Source: JAIESQ01 sp964495375 (GTDB lineage: Bacteria > Planctomycetota > Planctomycetia > Pirellulales > JAEUIK01). From it: a stretch of DNA of 64,000 nucleotides. The notes under the pieces were generated by a model. It saw only the letters and a program-made list of their open reading frames with translations, was not told the DNA's origin and made no database searches. The number at the start of each line of letters is the position of its first letter. The stretch's first letter is position 1. Positions 26,788 through 36,627 of the stretch are shown piece by piece. Made by a program: the position numbers and the translations under genes. The stretch is taken from positions 1 through 64,000 of the forward strand of contig CAZBWM010000013.1 in NCBI GenBank assembly GCA_964495375.1, given 5' to 3'.

Positions 26788-29700
26788 CTAGAGCAAGCTG
26801 TGTGTCTCGCCCCCTTTGGTGCGGTTGATCTCGTCGACGGCCAGCACGTACCAGAACCAATTGGAAGCAGCGCCGCCGGTCGATCCCCACAATTGGTCGA
26901 CGGCGGCATCGTTCGTCACGGTGCTGCCGGGCTGCAGGTAGGCATTGCCATTCAGGCGGCCGATCGAGCCGGGGCCGAGGATGTTGTTGACGCGGTCGCT
27001 GTAACTGTGGGTGCTCGCCCATTCGGCCATAATCTGTTGCAACTGGGGCACGCCGAGCGACGTGTTGAGCTCATCGGCGACGAGGATGCTCCCTTTGCCT
27101 TCGGCGCCGTCGGCGATCTTGTAGTCGTAGAGCGTGTCGGCATCGGCGCCGCCGACGATGAGATTGCGACCGCCTCCTTCGCCCCCGTCGGTCCAGTTGC
27201 CGTAGATGGTGTCTTGTCCGTCGCCGCCCAGGAGGATGTTGTTGCCCCCCTTGCCTTCGGCGCCGTTGATGGCGTTGCCGTAGAGGATGTCGTCGCCGGC
27301 GCCGCCGACGATGACGTTGCTGCCTTGCTGACCTTCGGGGCCGTTGTGCTTGAGCGCGACGTTGCCGCCGCCGATCAAGATGTCACTGGCATGGCCGCCG
27401 AAGAGCGTGTTGTTGCCGGTGCCGCCGTCGAGGCGCACGGACGTTGTCGCCAACTGCGAGGCGTCGAGGATGTCGTTGCCGGCCAGGCCCGTGGCGATGA
27501 CGAGGCCGGTAACGTTGGAATAGGTTTGGACGAACGACGCACTACCGTCATCGAGCTGCAACTCGCGAACGCGGATGGTCGTGGCGTCAACTTGCTCGAA
27601 CACGACCTGATCGCCTCCGGCGCTGCCGGTCCAGACCAAATCGCTGAGGTTGGAGTCGTGCGCGTTCGGCTGCATGTGGACGCGACTGACGACTGCCACA
27701 TTCAGGTTGATCCCGGCACTGATCGCACCATCGGCATCCAGCGCGTTGATCGTAACCTGGTACGAGCCAGGCGCTGAGTAACGATGGGTCGCGTTGATAC
27801 CGGTTAGCCCGACGACATTCTCGAACGGCGTGCCATCACCCCAGTTGATCTGAAACGTAAACAGACCGGCCTGGTCGACGGGTGAAACATCGGTAGCGGC
27901 GAGTGCCAGGGTGACGAGGTCGCCGCGATAGATCGGCGCTGGATTGAGCAAGTTGGCAGTGGCGACCGGCGCGACCGACTGGACAAGGAGATTTCCGGCG
28001 TTCGAGGTCGTGAAGGCTCCCGAAGGATCCGTGGCACGCACTCTGATTGTGAAGCTTTGCGGACCGTCGATCTGCAAAGCCGCCAGTTCGCTGACGGTAA
28101 GCGTGACGGATTGACCGACGGCGTCGGTATAGACACCATCCGCGTTAATGTCCCAGGTGAACGTCAGGGGATCGCCGTCGGGATCGGTGCCCGTTGCGGT
28201 TAGCGTGAGGGGCTGTCCTTCGGTGATGTTGTAGGGCCCTCCGGTGGAAACGCCGGTGGGCGGGTTGGTCAACACTCGCAAGTTGAGCGTGCCGGTGGCG
28301 ATGCTGTAGGGGGAGCCGCTCCCTGGAGAGACGATATTGACGCTCGTGGCGTTCGAGCCCGAAGTGCGGTCCCAGGCGCGGATGGTCAGCGTGGCCTGCC
28401 CGACCCAACCGGTGGCCGGGACAAATCGCAGGTACGCGGTTTCGCTAAGCAGGAATGCCGAGCTCTCGGCCACGGCAGGCAGCGTGTTCCAAGGACCGCT
28501 GGAACCACTGGTCGAGTACTGCCAGGTGCCTTGGGCGGCCGGATCGCGCCCGACGATGGCAATTCCCTTGCTGGAGCCGCTCCCATCGGGATCGATGAAG
28601 GCTCCCCCGCTTCCCAACAACGTACCGACCATCGTCCCCGCGGGATTGGTGCTGTTCGCGAGCACGTTGGGGAACTGATTCAACAGCGCCGGGTTCAAGA
28701 CGGGTGCGTCGTTGACGGCAACCAACGTGATATTCACCGGCACGAGTTGCGAGGTGTTGACCCCGTCCGAGACTTGCAAATTGACCATCGGGATCGAGCC
28801 GTTGACGTTCGCCGGCGGCACGAAGACCAGGTTGTCGCCGGCGTACAGTCGCGTCACGCCGGCCACGGCCGTGGCACCGTTAACCAGCAACGTGCCGTTG
28901 AGCACGCTATGCACGAGCACGTCCAGCGGGCTCCCTTCGGGATCGCTAATGCCGGCCGCGATCAAGGCCGCATAATTCGACGTGACCGGCTGATCCTCGA
29001 TGCCCACCGCCGAGTTGATTGCGATGGGGACGAGCGGCGTCAAATTGAGATTGCCCTGCGAGACCCGCACGTCGTCAATCGTCATGTACGAGGAGGCTGA
29101 GCCCGACTTGGTATGCTGGAACCTCACATAGGTCGTGGCATCGCGAGCGATGCCAGCGCTCGCGAGCGCCTGGTCGAGATCGATGGCGTAGTAGGTATAG
29201 GTATTCAAGATGCCGGGGATGACGGATTGCGAGACGGTTTGCCAGTTGAACCCGTCGCCGCTGAGCTGAATGGCAATGTTGCTATTGGCGGCGTTGAGTA
29301 ACTGCTGCGCCCAGAACTCGAGGACGAGGTCGGTGGCAGCGGCTTGCCCGGAGAGGTCGAGCAAGAAACTGGCGGTCTGCGTCGAGTTGGTGGCCGTCTG
29401 GTCGAAGCGCAGGGCATAGTTCCCATGCGGACTGTTCGCATTGCTGGCGGAGACGGTGCCGGACGACGCGGTAAAGAACCAATTCGTCAAATCGCCGAGC
29501 TGCCCCGATTCAAAGTCGTAGACCACGGGCAACACGGCGGCGCTCACCGGTAACTGGATGGTGCTCGTGTAGAAGTCGGTCGACTCGTTTTGCACGAGGT
29601 CGCCATCCTGGTTCATCTTGTTGCCGGCCAGGTCGCGCACATCGGGGCCGATCTTGATCGCGTAATCTTGTCGGATCGACTGCGGCTGCGCCAGCGTGAT

Positions 29701-32700
29701 CGTAAAGGTACGATGATCGCCGCTGTCGACCGGGTTGCCGACCATGGCCAGCGCCGCACTGCTGGCCGGGCCAGTGATGACGACATCGGAGGCGGTGAAC
29801 GTCGCCGCGTCGATCGGTTCGCTGAACATGACGGTCACGGCGCTCAGCGCGCTACCCACCATGGTGGGCGAAATCCACAGCGCCTGCGGGCCGACATGGT
29901 CCTGCGTCGACACGGCGACATCGTCGATGGCGACCCAGCGCGAGCTCGATGTGAAGGTAGTGCTCCAGCGCACGTAAACGTCGGCATCCAGGGAAATGCC
30001 GGCCGAGGTCAACGCTTGCCCCAGGTCGAGCGACATGAAGGTGTACGTCGAGCTGGTGGTTGCACCGGCGAAAGGATCGGACGTCACGGTCGACCACGTG
30101 CTGCCGTCGCCGCTTACGGACACACTGAAGAGTTGGGCATTGGTCGAGCGCTTCGCCCAAAAATCGAGATACAAGCTATCGGCCGATTGGCCCGTCAGGT
30201 CGAGCTTCAATTGGGCCGTGTCGACCGAGCTGGTGCTGGAGGTCGAGCGCATCAGCAGGTGTTGCGTGCCCTGCGGCGTGTTGGCATTGCTGATTTCGAC
30301 CACGCCTGTGCCGGTGGTCGAAACCTGCCAATTGACCGGCTGTACGGGAGCGGCGGGCTCGAACGACTGCGTATAGGGGGGCGCGACCGCGGCCGGGACC
30401 AGCTCGAAGGTTGTGCTGTAGGCATCGGTTGGGCTGCCGTTGATGTGGTCCTGATTCTGGTTCAGGGCATTGCCCGCCAGATCGACAACCGTGGGGGCGA
30501 TCGACGCGGTATAGGTGCCGCCCAGCGATTGGGGCGAGGCAAAATCGAGGCGATACGTTGCCGGCGCGCCGACCAGCGTCGGTGTGCCGACCAAGGGCAC
30601 GGTCAGTCCGCCAGGGCCTTTGACGGAGAAGGCCGCTGCCAGCGAGGCCGCATCGATCGCTTTATTGAGCGACACAGTGACGGAATTGATCTGCCCTTGC
30701 CCATTGGGCAAGGCCGTGACACCGGTAACCATCGGACCGTCGATGTCACCATCAGCGACGCGCAAATCGTCCAGCGCGATTCCATAGGTGGTGCTGCCAG
30801 GGAGCGCTTCGAATCGAATGTAGACCACACCGTTGGCGTTGAGGCCAGCCGCTGCGATCGCCTGATCGAGATCGAGGTGGTACTGCGACCACACGGTGGT
30901 GGACGTCGGATTGATGACAAAGCTTGGCACACCCACCCACGTGGCCGCGTCGTTGCTCAACGACAACAACGTCGAGGCGTTGCCGCTGGAGCTAGCGGTT
31001 TTCAAGGCCCAGAAATCGAGCCCCAGGCTGGTAGGATCGGTGGCCGTGGACAGGTCCACTCCGAAATATCCCTGGACCGTTCCGCTCGACGACGATCTCG
31101 TCAGCCGCAGGGTGGCCGCCCCGCTGTGCGGTGTGCTCGTGGCATTGACGCCAAATGCCCCGCCGCCCGATTTGGTCAGTGTCCAGGCGAGCGGTGCGGC
31201 CGAGTCGAACGATTCGACATAAGGGAACGCCCGCGGCGGTGGCGAGACTGCCTGCAGCGTGGTCGTATAGCTGTCAGTGGATTCGCCCCCCAGTCCATTG
31301 GCATTCTGGTCGAGTAGATTGCCGACCAGGTCGCTCAGGTTGGGGTTGACTGTCAAGGTGTAGGCGCCGGCCGGGTAGTTCGGTGTCGCCAAGGTGATTG
31401 TGAAATGTTTGCCATCGCTGCCGACGGGGGTGGGCGCGCCGGCCAAAGCCACGGCCCCGAGCGGCCCCGTGAGCGTGACGTCGGCGGCATCGAACGTTGT
31501 CGGATCGATGGCTTCGCTGAATTCGACGTCGAGGGTCGTCAAGGGGAGCGCCACGCCTGCGCCGTTGGGGGTCACGCCGACGACGCGTGGGCTGACCACG
31601 TCGGCCGTGGAGATGCGGAAGTTGTCGAGGCCGTACCAGCTTCCCGATACGCCTGAGCTGACATAGAACTCGAAGGTCAGCGGCTGCTGCAGGTCATAAG
31701 CGTTGGTGGTCAAAAAGGCGTCGAGGTCGAACCCAAAGTGCTGCGTGCTCGATCCACTACTATCCGAGTGGTTCAGCAGCACGATGCTCTTGCTTCCTTG
31801 AATGACCCGCAATTGAATCGTCACAGACGAGCTGACGATGTGCGTTGTTTCGTAGAAGTCGAGCGTGAGGTCATCGCGCCCGGCCAGGTTCGACAGGTTG
31901 AGCACGGTCGAGGCCCGCGTACCGCTGCCGTACAACTGCAGCATGTCGGACCCGTTCGGGTTTCCCGTATTGATCAGGTCCACCTTGCTGCCTGGCAGTT
32001 GCCAGTAGTTGGGCACGCCCGCGTCCCATTCGAAGTCCTCGACAAACGGCTCGGTGATCGTCAGCGCTTGGGCCAGGTAGGTGACCTTGACCGAACCCGT
32101 GTCATCGATGCCCCCGAGCTGTGCATCGTTGTCCTGGTTCATCGGGTTGCCGACCGCATCGGTCACGTTCTTGCCGACGGTCAGCGTATACAGGCCGCGG
32201 ATCGATTGCGGCGTGAATGAAACCACATACTGATTGGGCGCGCCGTCCTCGACCGGTGTGATCGAGTCGATCGCGACCGGGCGCCCCAGCGGGTCGATCA
32301 AGCTGAATCCGCCAGGACCCGCGAAGGTGCTCTCGTTCATGGCCTCGCTGAAGGTCACCGTGATGCTGGCGAGTGGATCGGCGTCGGCCGCGCGCGTGAC
32401 TGTGGTTGTCCCGGTGACGCGAGGCCCGAAGACGTCATCGGTTGTCAGGCGAAAATCGTCGATATAGAGGCTGACCGCGTCGTAGGGGCTGTTGGCCTCG
32501 CCCGTGAACGACAGCTTCAGGCGCGTGTCGGCGGAGAAGTACTGCGAATAATTGCTCAGGTTAAAGCTGTAGTGTCCGTAGTCCAGCGTGGCGGCCGGCA
32601 GCGTGGCCACGGTTTGCCAGGTGCTACCGGTGTAGATCGACATCGTCGCGCTTTTGGCGTCGGCGGTCGAGGCCCGCATCCGCATGTCGACGAACACTTG

Positions 32701-35700
32701 CGCCTGGCCCGCCAGATCGGCATGGATGATGGTCTCCAGCGCCGACGTCGAAGTGACAACGTGATTCAAGGCCAGCGAGTATTGGCCCTGATTGGGCGAG
32801 GCGCTGCTGACCGTGACGGTTCCGGCCGGCGAGACAATCGGTTCCCACCAGGGGGGGAGAGCACCGGTCTCAAAGTCGTCGACATTGGAATTGACGGTGA
32901 TCCGGGCCGCGATGGCGAAATCTCGCTGGAAATCGCCTCCGGCCAGTCCGTCGCGGTCGCCATCGAGCGCTTGGCCAGTCTGGTCGGTAATCTCATCGCC
33001 AACTACCAGACGGAACTGCCCCACGTTGAGCGGTCCCCCCTGCGTGGTCAGCGTGACCGTCGCGCCGTTGGGGACGGCGACCACCGGAATCGTGACATCG
33101 TCCCCGGTGCCCAGTTGCTGATCGGTGCCGGCGCCAAGGATCGACCAATTGCTGGCCTGGCTGGCCGTGATCGGATCGAGCGGCCGCGAAAAACCGATTA
33201 ACAGTGTATCGGTCGGCGTCCAGGTCGCCCCACTCGAACGATCGAGCGGCAGTACATAGGTGACTTGGGGTGGGGCAGTGACCGGATCGGAGCGGAACCA
33301 GAGCTCGCCTAAGGCCAGGGTCGGAAACGTGCTCGCGCCGGTGACATTGCGGAGCTCGATCTTCCAGGTTCCCTGTGTGCTCATCCCGTTGAAGGACGCT
33401 AGGGCACCGACCGGCCGATAGCTGGGCGCATAGGGAGCCGTGGCCCCGGCGATGGAACTGGGCGCGGCGTCATCCAGGATGGTGGCGATCGACGAGGATA
33501 GTTGGCCGGCACCGACCAGCACGACGCGCACGCCGTTGGGAGCAACGAGTCGCACCTCCGTCGAGGCAAGGTTTGTCGCGGACAAGGCGAGATGCAAGTC
33601 CAGGTCGCTGATCGTGGCCGCTTCGGTCACGTTGATGGCGTACGACCGGATCGCCGTCTCCGCGATCGAACTTCCGCCGGCGATGGCGATTGTCAAATTG
33701 GGATCGTCGACCACGAACGAGCCTGCGTAGGCCAGGGCCGGCGCTCCGTGCAGGTCGCGTATTGCGCCCGCCACGAGGGAGTACGTAATGGACTTTTCGG
33801 TCGGCACACCAACCAGGTTGAACTGGATCGTGTCGGGGGCGATGAGACTGGCCGAGACCGCCGATCCGTAGTTGAGTCGCAAATCGTTGGCCGCGACGCT
33901 CGCGGGGTCGAGCGCTTCGTTGTATTGAATCGTCAGCACCGTTGGCGCTTGCGTCACCACGGCCCCTTCGGCAATCGAGGTCGCCACGACGGCCGTCGGC
34001 AGGATATCGTAGGTGAACTGCGACGACCAGTTGCGTACCGCTAGCGCGCCGTCAGCCCGCTGGAATGCGCCGGCGGCGACGGTCATGGTCTGCACGCCTT
34101 CGGTGGTCACCGGAGACGTTGCGAACGTGAACTCCAACGTACGTGGCCCCAGCACGGTTACGGTATCGGCCGTGAGACCATTGACGACGAGGTCGCTCGG
34201 GTCGACCGTTAGCGGATCGATGTCGGTCGAAATCGTCAGCGTAAACGTGGTGGGCGGGGAGCCCACCGCTGCGTTTGTTGCGGGCGTCGAGGCGACAACG
34301 TTAACTCCCATGCGATTGAGCGTCTCGGCAGCGTTGAGCCGCCCGCCAGTCACGGTCTTACCGGCCAGCGCTGGGATCGGATCGACCCCATCGAGCAACG
34401 CCGCCTTGACTTCGCTGACGGTTGCATTGGGCGCGATCGACCACGCCAGCGCCGCCACGCCACTGACGTGGGGCGTGGCCATGCTCGTTCCGCTCAGGCT
34501 CGAGTAGCCACCGTTGAGCACCGTGCTCAGAATGTCCACACCCGGAGCGCCCAAATCGACGGAGTTGGGGCCGTAGGTGCTGAAGCTGGCCAGGTGATCG
34601 TAACGGTCGGTCGCGGCCACGGAGATCACATTCGGTACGTTGTAGGCCGCCGGGTAGTGCGGCGTGACGTCGGCATTGTCCGAGCTATTGCCCGCGGCGG
34701 CCACGAACAGAATCCCCGCGTCGTTCATATTTGAAATGGCGTCGAACAGCCCTTGGCTGAAGGCCCCGCCCCCCCAGCTATTGCTGGCCACGCGCACGTT
34801 GACGCCGTAGAGCTCGCGCATCATCGTTGCGTAGTTGAGGCTGAGGATCGCGTTGGCGGTTGTGCCCGATCCGCCGGAGCTCAGAAACTTGAGCGCCATG
34901 ATCGAGCTGTTCCAGTTGACGCCGACCACCCCCGAGCTGTTGTTGCCCTCCGCGGCAATCGTGCCGGCGACATGCGTGCCGTGCTTGTTGTCGTCCATCG
35001 GGTTGGCATCGTTGTTGACGAAATCCCAGCCGTAGATGTCGTCGATAAAGCCGTTGCCATCATCGTCGATGCCGTTGCCGGCGGTTTCGCCAGGGTTGCG
35101 CCACATGTTGTCGTTCAGATCGGGATGCGTGTACGACACGCCCGTATCAATCACCGCGACAACGATCGACGACAAACCCGTCGACACTTCCCAGGCTTCG
35201 GGAGCATCGATATCGGCATCGACGACTCCGCCCGATTGCCCCGTGTTGTTGAGGCCCCACAACGAGTTGAGCTGGGTATCGTCGGGCAAGACGGAGACGG
35301 TCGAGACGAAATTCGGTTCGAAGTACGACACCGCATCCAGCGTGCCGAGCCAGTCGGCGACGGCGCCGACCGAAGCGGTCGTGCTCACCAGCAACTGACC
35401 GACGCGCCCCAACCCACTAAGCACGTCGAAATTGACGTCGCCGTCGAGCAACAGGCCGGCCTGAGCAATGGACGTGATGTTCTCCAGCGCGCTCTGCTTC
35501 AGTTGCACAATCCATTGGTCGGCAACGGCAGTGCCAGCTTGCCCTTGCCATTCGATCGTGCTCTGGTCACCGACGTCCGCAGCCCCGATGCCACCGCCGG
35601 CGGTCGTCGAAGTATCCAGTCGTTCGAACCAGGCGGGCGCAATCGGGCTCAGACTGAGCACCAGCCGCGCTTCGAGCGGCTCAATCGCCGCGCGCCCGTG

Positions 35701-35802
35701 GCCTCTGGCCACTGGCCCAGCACACCTCTCGAGAAACGGAAGTAGCCGCCGCGGAACTCCCCGACGTCGGCGCGCACGCTGTCTGTCCCTGCCACGACTC
35801 AT
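26788..35802 (-). CDS. Giant subtilisin-like (S8) protease with repeat modules and RTX-like C-terminus
   Basis: A 3004-aa exported protease. An Arg-rich N-terminus carries EPLEARLVLS, a LEPR-type motif (about residues 40-50). A propeptide-like region follows (about 85-175), then an S8 domain with the triad Asp219 (VVAVIDTG), His277 (KHGTHVAGT) and Ser440 (SGTSMATPHVSG). Next come Big_5-like domains (about 490-690), a proprotein-convertase P-like domain (about 700-820), and five modules of about 279 aa starting near 974, 1252, 1527, 1813 and 2092, each a jelly-roll/MAM-like part followed by a Big_5-like part. Cadherin/PKD-like domains (about 2370-2700) and RTX-like glycine-rich repeats (GGAGDDILYGN, about 2800-2930) end it. 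All catalytic residues are present, so it should be an active cell-surface or secreted protease. Confidence 0.92.
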   Translation of the reverse strand: MSRGRDRQRARRRRGVPRRLLPFLERCAGPVARGHGRAAIEPLEARLVLSLSPIAPAWFERLDTSTTAGGGIGAADVGDQSTIEWQGQAGTAVADQWIVQLKQSALENITSIAQAGLLLDGDVNFDVLSGLGRVGQLLVSTTASVGAVADWLGTLDAVSYFEPNFVSTVSVLPDDTQLNSLWGLNNTGQSGGVVDADIDAPEAWEVSTGLSSIVVAVIDTGVSYTHPDLNDNMWRNPGETAGNGIDDDGNGFIDDIYGWDFVNNDANPMDDNKHGTHVAGTIAAEGNNSSGVVGVNWNSSIMALKFLSSGGSGTTANAILSLNYATMMRELYGVNVRVASNSWGGGAFSQGLFDAISNMNDAGILFVAAAGNSSDNADVTPHYPAAYNVPNVISVAATDRYDHLASFSTYGPNSVDLGAPGVDILSTVLNGGYSSLSGTSMATPHVSGVAALAWSIAPNATVSEVKAALLDGVDPIPALAGKTVTGGRLNAAETLNRMGVNVVASTPATNAAVGSPPTTFTLTISTDIDPLTVDPSDLVVNGLTADTVTVLGPRTLEFTFATSPVTTEGVQTMTVAAGAFQRADGALAVRNWSSQFTYDILPTAVVATSIAEGAVVTQAPTVLTIQYNEALDPASVAANDLRLNYGSAVSASLIAPDTIQFNLVGVPTEKSITYSLVAGAIRDLHGAPALAYAGSFVVDDPNLTIAIAGGSSIAETAIRSYAINVTEAATISDLDLHLALSATNLASTEVRLVAPNGVRVVLVGAGQLSSSIATILDDAAPSSIAGATAPYAPSYRPVGALASFNGMSTQGTWKIELRNVTGASTFPTLALGELWFRSDPVTAPPQVTYVLPLDRSSGATWTPTDTLLIGFSRPLDPITASQASNWSILGAGTDQQLGTGDDVTIPVVAVPNGATVTLTTQGGPLNVGQFRLVVGDEITDQTGQALDGDRDGLAGGDFQRDFAIAARITVNSNVDDFETGALPPWWEPIVSPAGTVTVSSASPNQGQYSLALNHVVTSTSALETIIHADLAGQAQVFVDMRMRASTADAKSATMSIYTGSTWQTVATLPAATLDYGHYSFNLSNYSQYFSADTRLKLSFTGEANSPYDAVSLYIDDFRLTTDDVFGPRVTGTTTVTRAADADPLASITVTFSEAMNESTFAGPGGFSLIDPLGRPVAIDSITPVEDGAPNQYVVSFTPQSIRGLYTLTVGKNVTDAVGNPMNQDNDAQLGGIDDTGSVKVTYLAQALTITEPFVEDFEWDAGVPNYWQLPGSKVDLINTGNPNGSDMLQLYGSGTRASTVLNLSNLAGRDDLTLDFYETTHIVSSSVTIQLRVIQGSKSIVLLNHSDSSGSSTQHFGFDLDAFLTTNAYDLQQPLTFEFYVSSGVSGSWYGLDNFRISTADVVSPRVVGVTPNGAGVALPLTTLDVEFSEAIDPTTFDAADVTLTGPLGAVALAGAPTPVGSDGKHFTITLATPNYPAGAYTLTVNPNLSDLVGNLLDQNANGLGGESTDSYTTTLQAVSPPPRAFPYVESFDSAAPLAWTLTKSGGGAFGVNATSTPHSGAATLRLTRSSSSGTVQGYFGVDLSTATDPTSLGLDFWALKTASSSGNASTLLSLSNDAATWVGVPSFVINPTSTTVWSQYHLDLDQAIAAAGLNANGVVYIRFEALPGSTTYGIALDDLRVADGDIDGPMVTGVTALPNGQGQINSVTVSLNKAIDAASLAAAFSVKGPGGLTVPLVGTPTLVGAPATYRLDFASPQSLGGTYTASIAPTVVDLAGNALNQNQDHINGSPTDAYSTTFELVPAAVAPPYTQSFEPAAPVQPVNWQVSTTGTGVVEISNANTPQGTQHLLMRSTSSTSSVDTAQLKLDLTGQSADSLYLDFWAKRSTNAQLFSVSVSGDGSTWSTVTSDPFAGATTSSTYTFMSLDLGQALTSAGISLDADVYVRWSTTFTSSSRWVAIDDVAVSTQDHVGPQALWISPTMVGSALSAVTVMFSEPIDAATFTASDVVITGPASSAALAMVGNPVDSGDHRTFTITLAQPQSIRQDYAIKIGPDVRDLAGNKMNQDGDLVQNESTDFYTSTIQLPVSAAVLPVVYDFESGQLGDLTNWFFTASSGTVSASNANSPHGNYALRFDQTATNSTQTASFLLDLSGQAAATDLVLEFWAQQLLNAANSNIAIQLSGDGFNWQTVSQSVIPGILNTYTYYAIDLDQALASAGIARDATTYVRFQHTKSGSASSYMTIDDVRVSQGNLNLTPLVPIAINSAVGIEDQPVTSNYAALIAAGISDPEGSPLDVLVHSVLNGTLLVNGATAVAGVTRLYAGDNLVFVPPANVNGSIPMVNLQVSDGVNTSQLVPVNITLVAVNDAPVLNPALLNQFPNVLANSTNPAGTMVGTLLGSGGAFIDPDGSGSSKGIAIVGRDPAAQGTWQYSTSGSSGPWNTLPAVAESSAFLLSETAYLRFVPATGWVGQATLTIRAWDRTSGSNATSVNIVSPGSGSPYSIATGTLNLRVLTNPPTGVSTGGPYNITEGQPLTLTATGTDPDGDPLTFTWDINADGVYTDAVGQSVTLTVSELAALQIDGPQSFTIRVRATDPSGAFTTSNAGNLLVQSVAPVATANLLNPAPIYRGDLVTLALAATDVSPVDQAGLFTFQINWGDGTPFENVVGLTGINATHRYSAPGSYQVTINALDADGAISAGINLNVAVVSRVHMQPNAHDSNLSDLVWTGSAGGDQVVFEQVDATTIRVRELQLDDGSASFVQTYSNVTGLVIATGLAGNDILDASQLATTSVRLDGGTGNNTLFGGHASDILIGGGNVALKHNGPEGQQGSNVIVGGAGDDILYGNAINGAEGKGGNNILLGGDGQDTIYGNWTDGGEGGGRNLIVGGADADTLYDYKIADGAEGKGSILVADELNTSLGVPQLQQIMAEWASTHSYSDRVNNILGPGSIGRLNGNAYLQPGSTVTNDAAVDQLWGSTGGAASNWFWYVLAVDEINRTKGGETHSLL

Positions 35803-36085
35803 GATGACCCAAGCGGTTCAATGCCTGAATTGTCGGCTTTGGCTTCCCGGCCAGACCGCGCATGGTATCGATCACAAGGCCCTAGAGTCAAAGGATTTCC
35901 GCTTCGTTAAGGATTCCCGCTAGGGCTGGTGATGATCGATTTTTAACCATCCTGGCCCAGGATCAGGTGGCCTGAGCAGCTCAAGCAGTGCCCGACCCAG
36001 GTTGGGGCGATTTTTTTTGCTTTACTGCGAAGGGGTTACCGTGAATTCCCGGCAGTGGTTCACTTTGAAGAATAATTGAGTACAC

Positions 36086-36618
36086 CCGTGTGCCACGGGC
36101 TCCGCCCGTGCCTTGTTTTAAAGCGTGTCGAAGGAGCACGGGCAGAGCCCCTTGTTCTCGACACAAGTCGGCTAGCTGGTTGGTGGAGGTCGGTGCTGCA
36201 AGGTGCTGTTGGAAATAGTGTGCCTCTGTCAAGGATTCGACGCGGAGGGACGACGGATTTAGCCGCGGAGCGACGGCGGATTTAGCCGCGTAGCGGCGGC
36301 GGCGCTTAGCCGTGGGCGCCAGCCCACGGAGATGTTGCGCGAATGACCCAAGCCGCGTAGCGGCGACAGCGGCCAGGCACTGAACCCGCTGTCGCCGCTG
36401 CGCGGCTTTATGGGTTTATCGCTCACGGTTCCGTGGGTTTCACCCACGGCTAAGCGCCGCGGCCACTACGTGGCCAATGACAATCGATGATTCGCGTCAA
36501 CCAGGAGCAATGGCGAAGACACTTTCCACCGAGTTGCCGCTGCAGTCGCGGGTCTGCCTGCCGTGGTCTAGCTAGCTAAGATCTGTCGAGACCAATGGGC
36601 AGAGCCCGTGGCACACGG
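36086..36618. repeat. 17-bp inverted repeat pair enclosing about 500 bp
   Basis: Arms 36086-36102 and 36602-36618 (CCGTGTGCCACGGGCTC and its exact complement) face each other. The left arm also forms a tight hairpin with CACGGGC-TCC-GCCCGTG at 36094-36110. Confidence 0.8.
36300..36459. repeat. Nested REP-like dyad, full-type copy
   Basis: Outer arms 36300-36316 and 36443-36459 are a perfect 17-bp inverted pair. Inner arms 36350-36372 and 36386-36408 pair over 22 of 23 positions with a 13-nt loop. Small hairpins CCGTGGGT-TTC-ACCCACGG (36431-36449) sit in the outer arms. Two imperfect tandem units of GGATTTAGCCGCG lie just upstream (36254-36291). Confidence 0.85.
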
Positions 36619-36627
36619 AATTCAAAG

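Larger units (their letters stand above)
35803..36627. other. Intergenic region packed with palindromic repeats
   Basis: An 825-bp stretch between the starts/ends of two minus-strand genes. It should carry the protease promoter at its left end. No plausible gene is present. It contains a perfect hairpin at 36094-36110, a 17-bp inverted pair 36086-36102/36602-36618 enclosing most of the region, and the nested dyad at 36300-36459. Confidence 0.75.
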
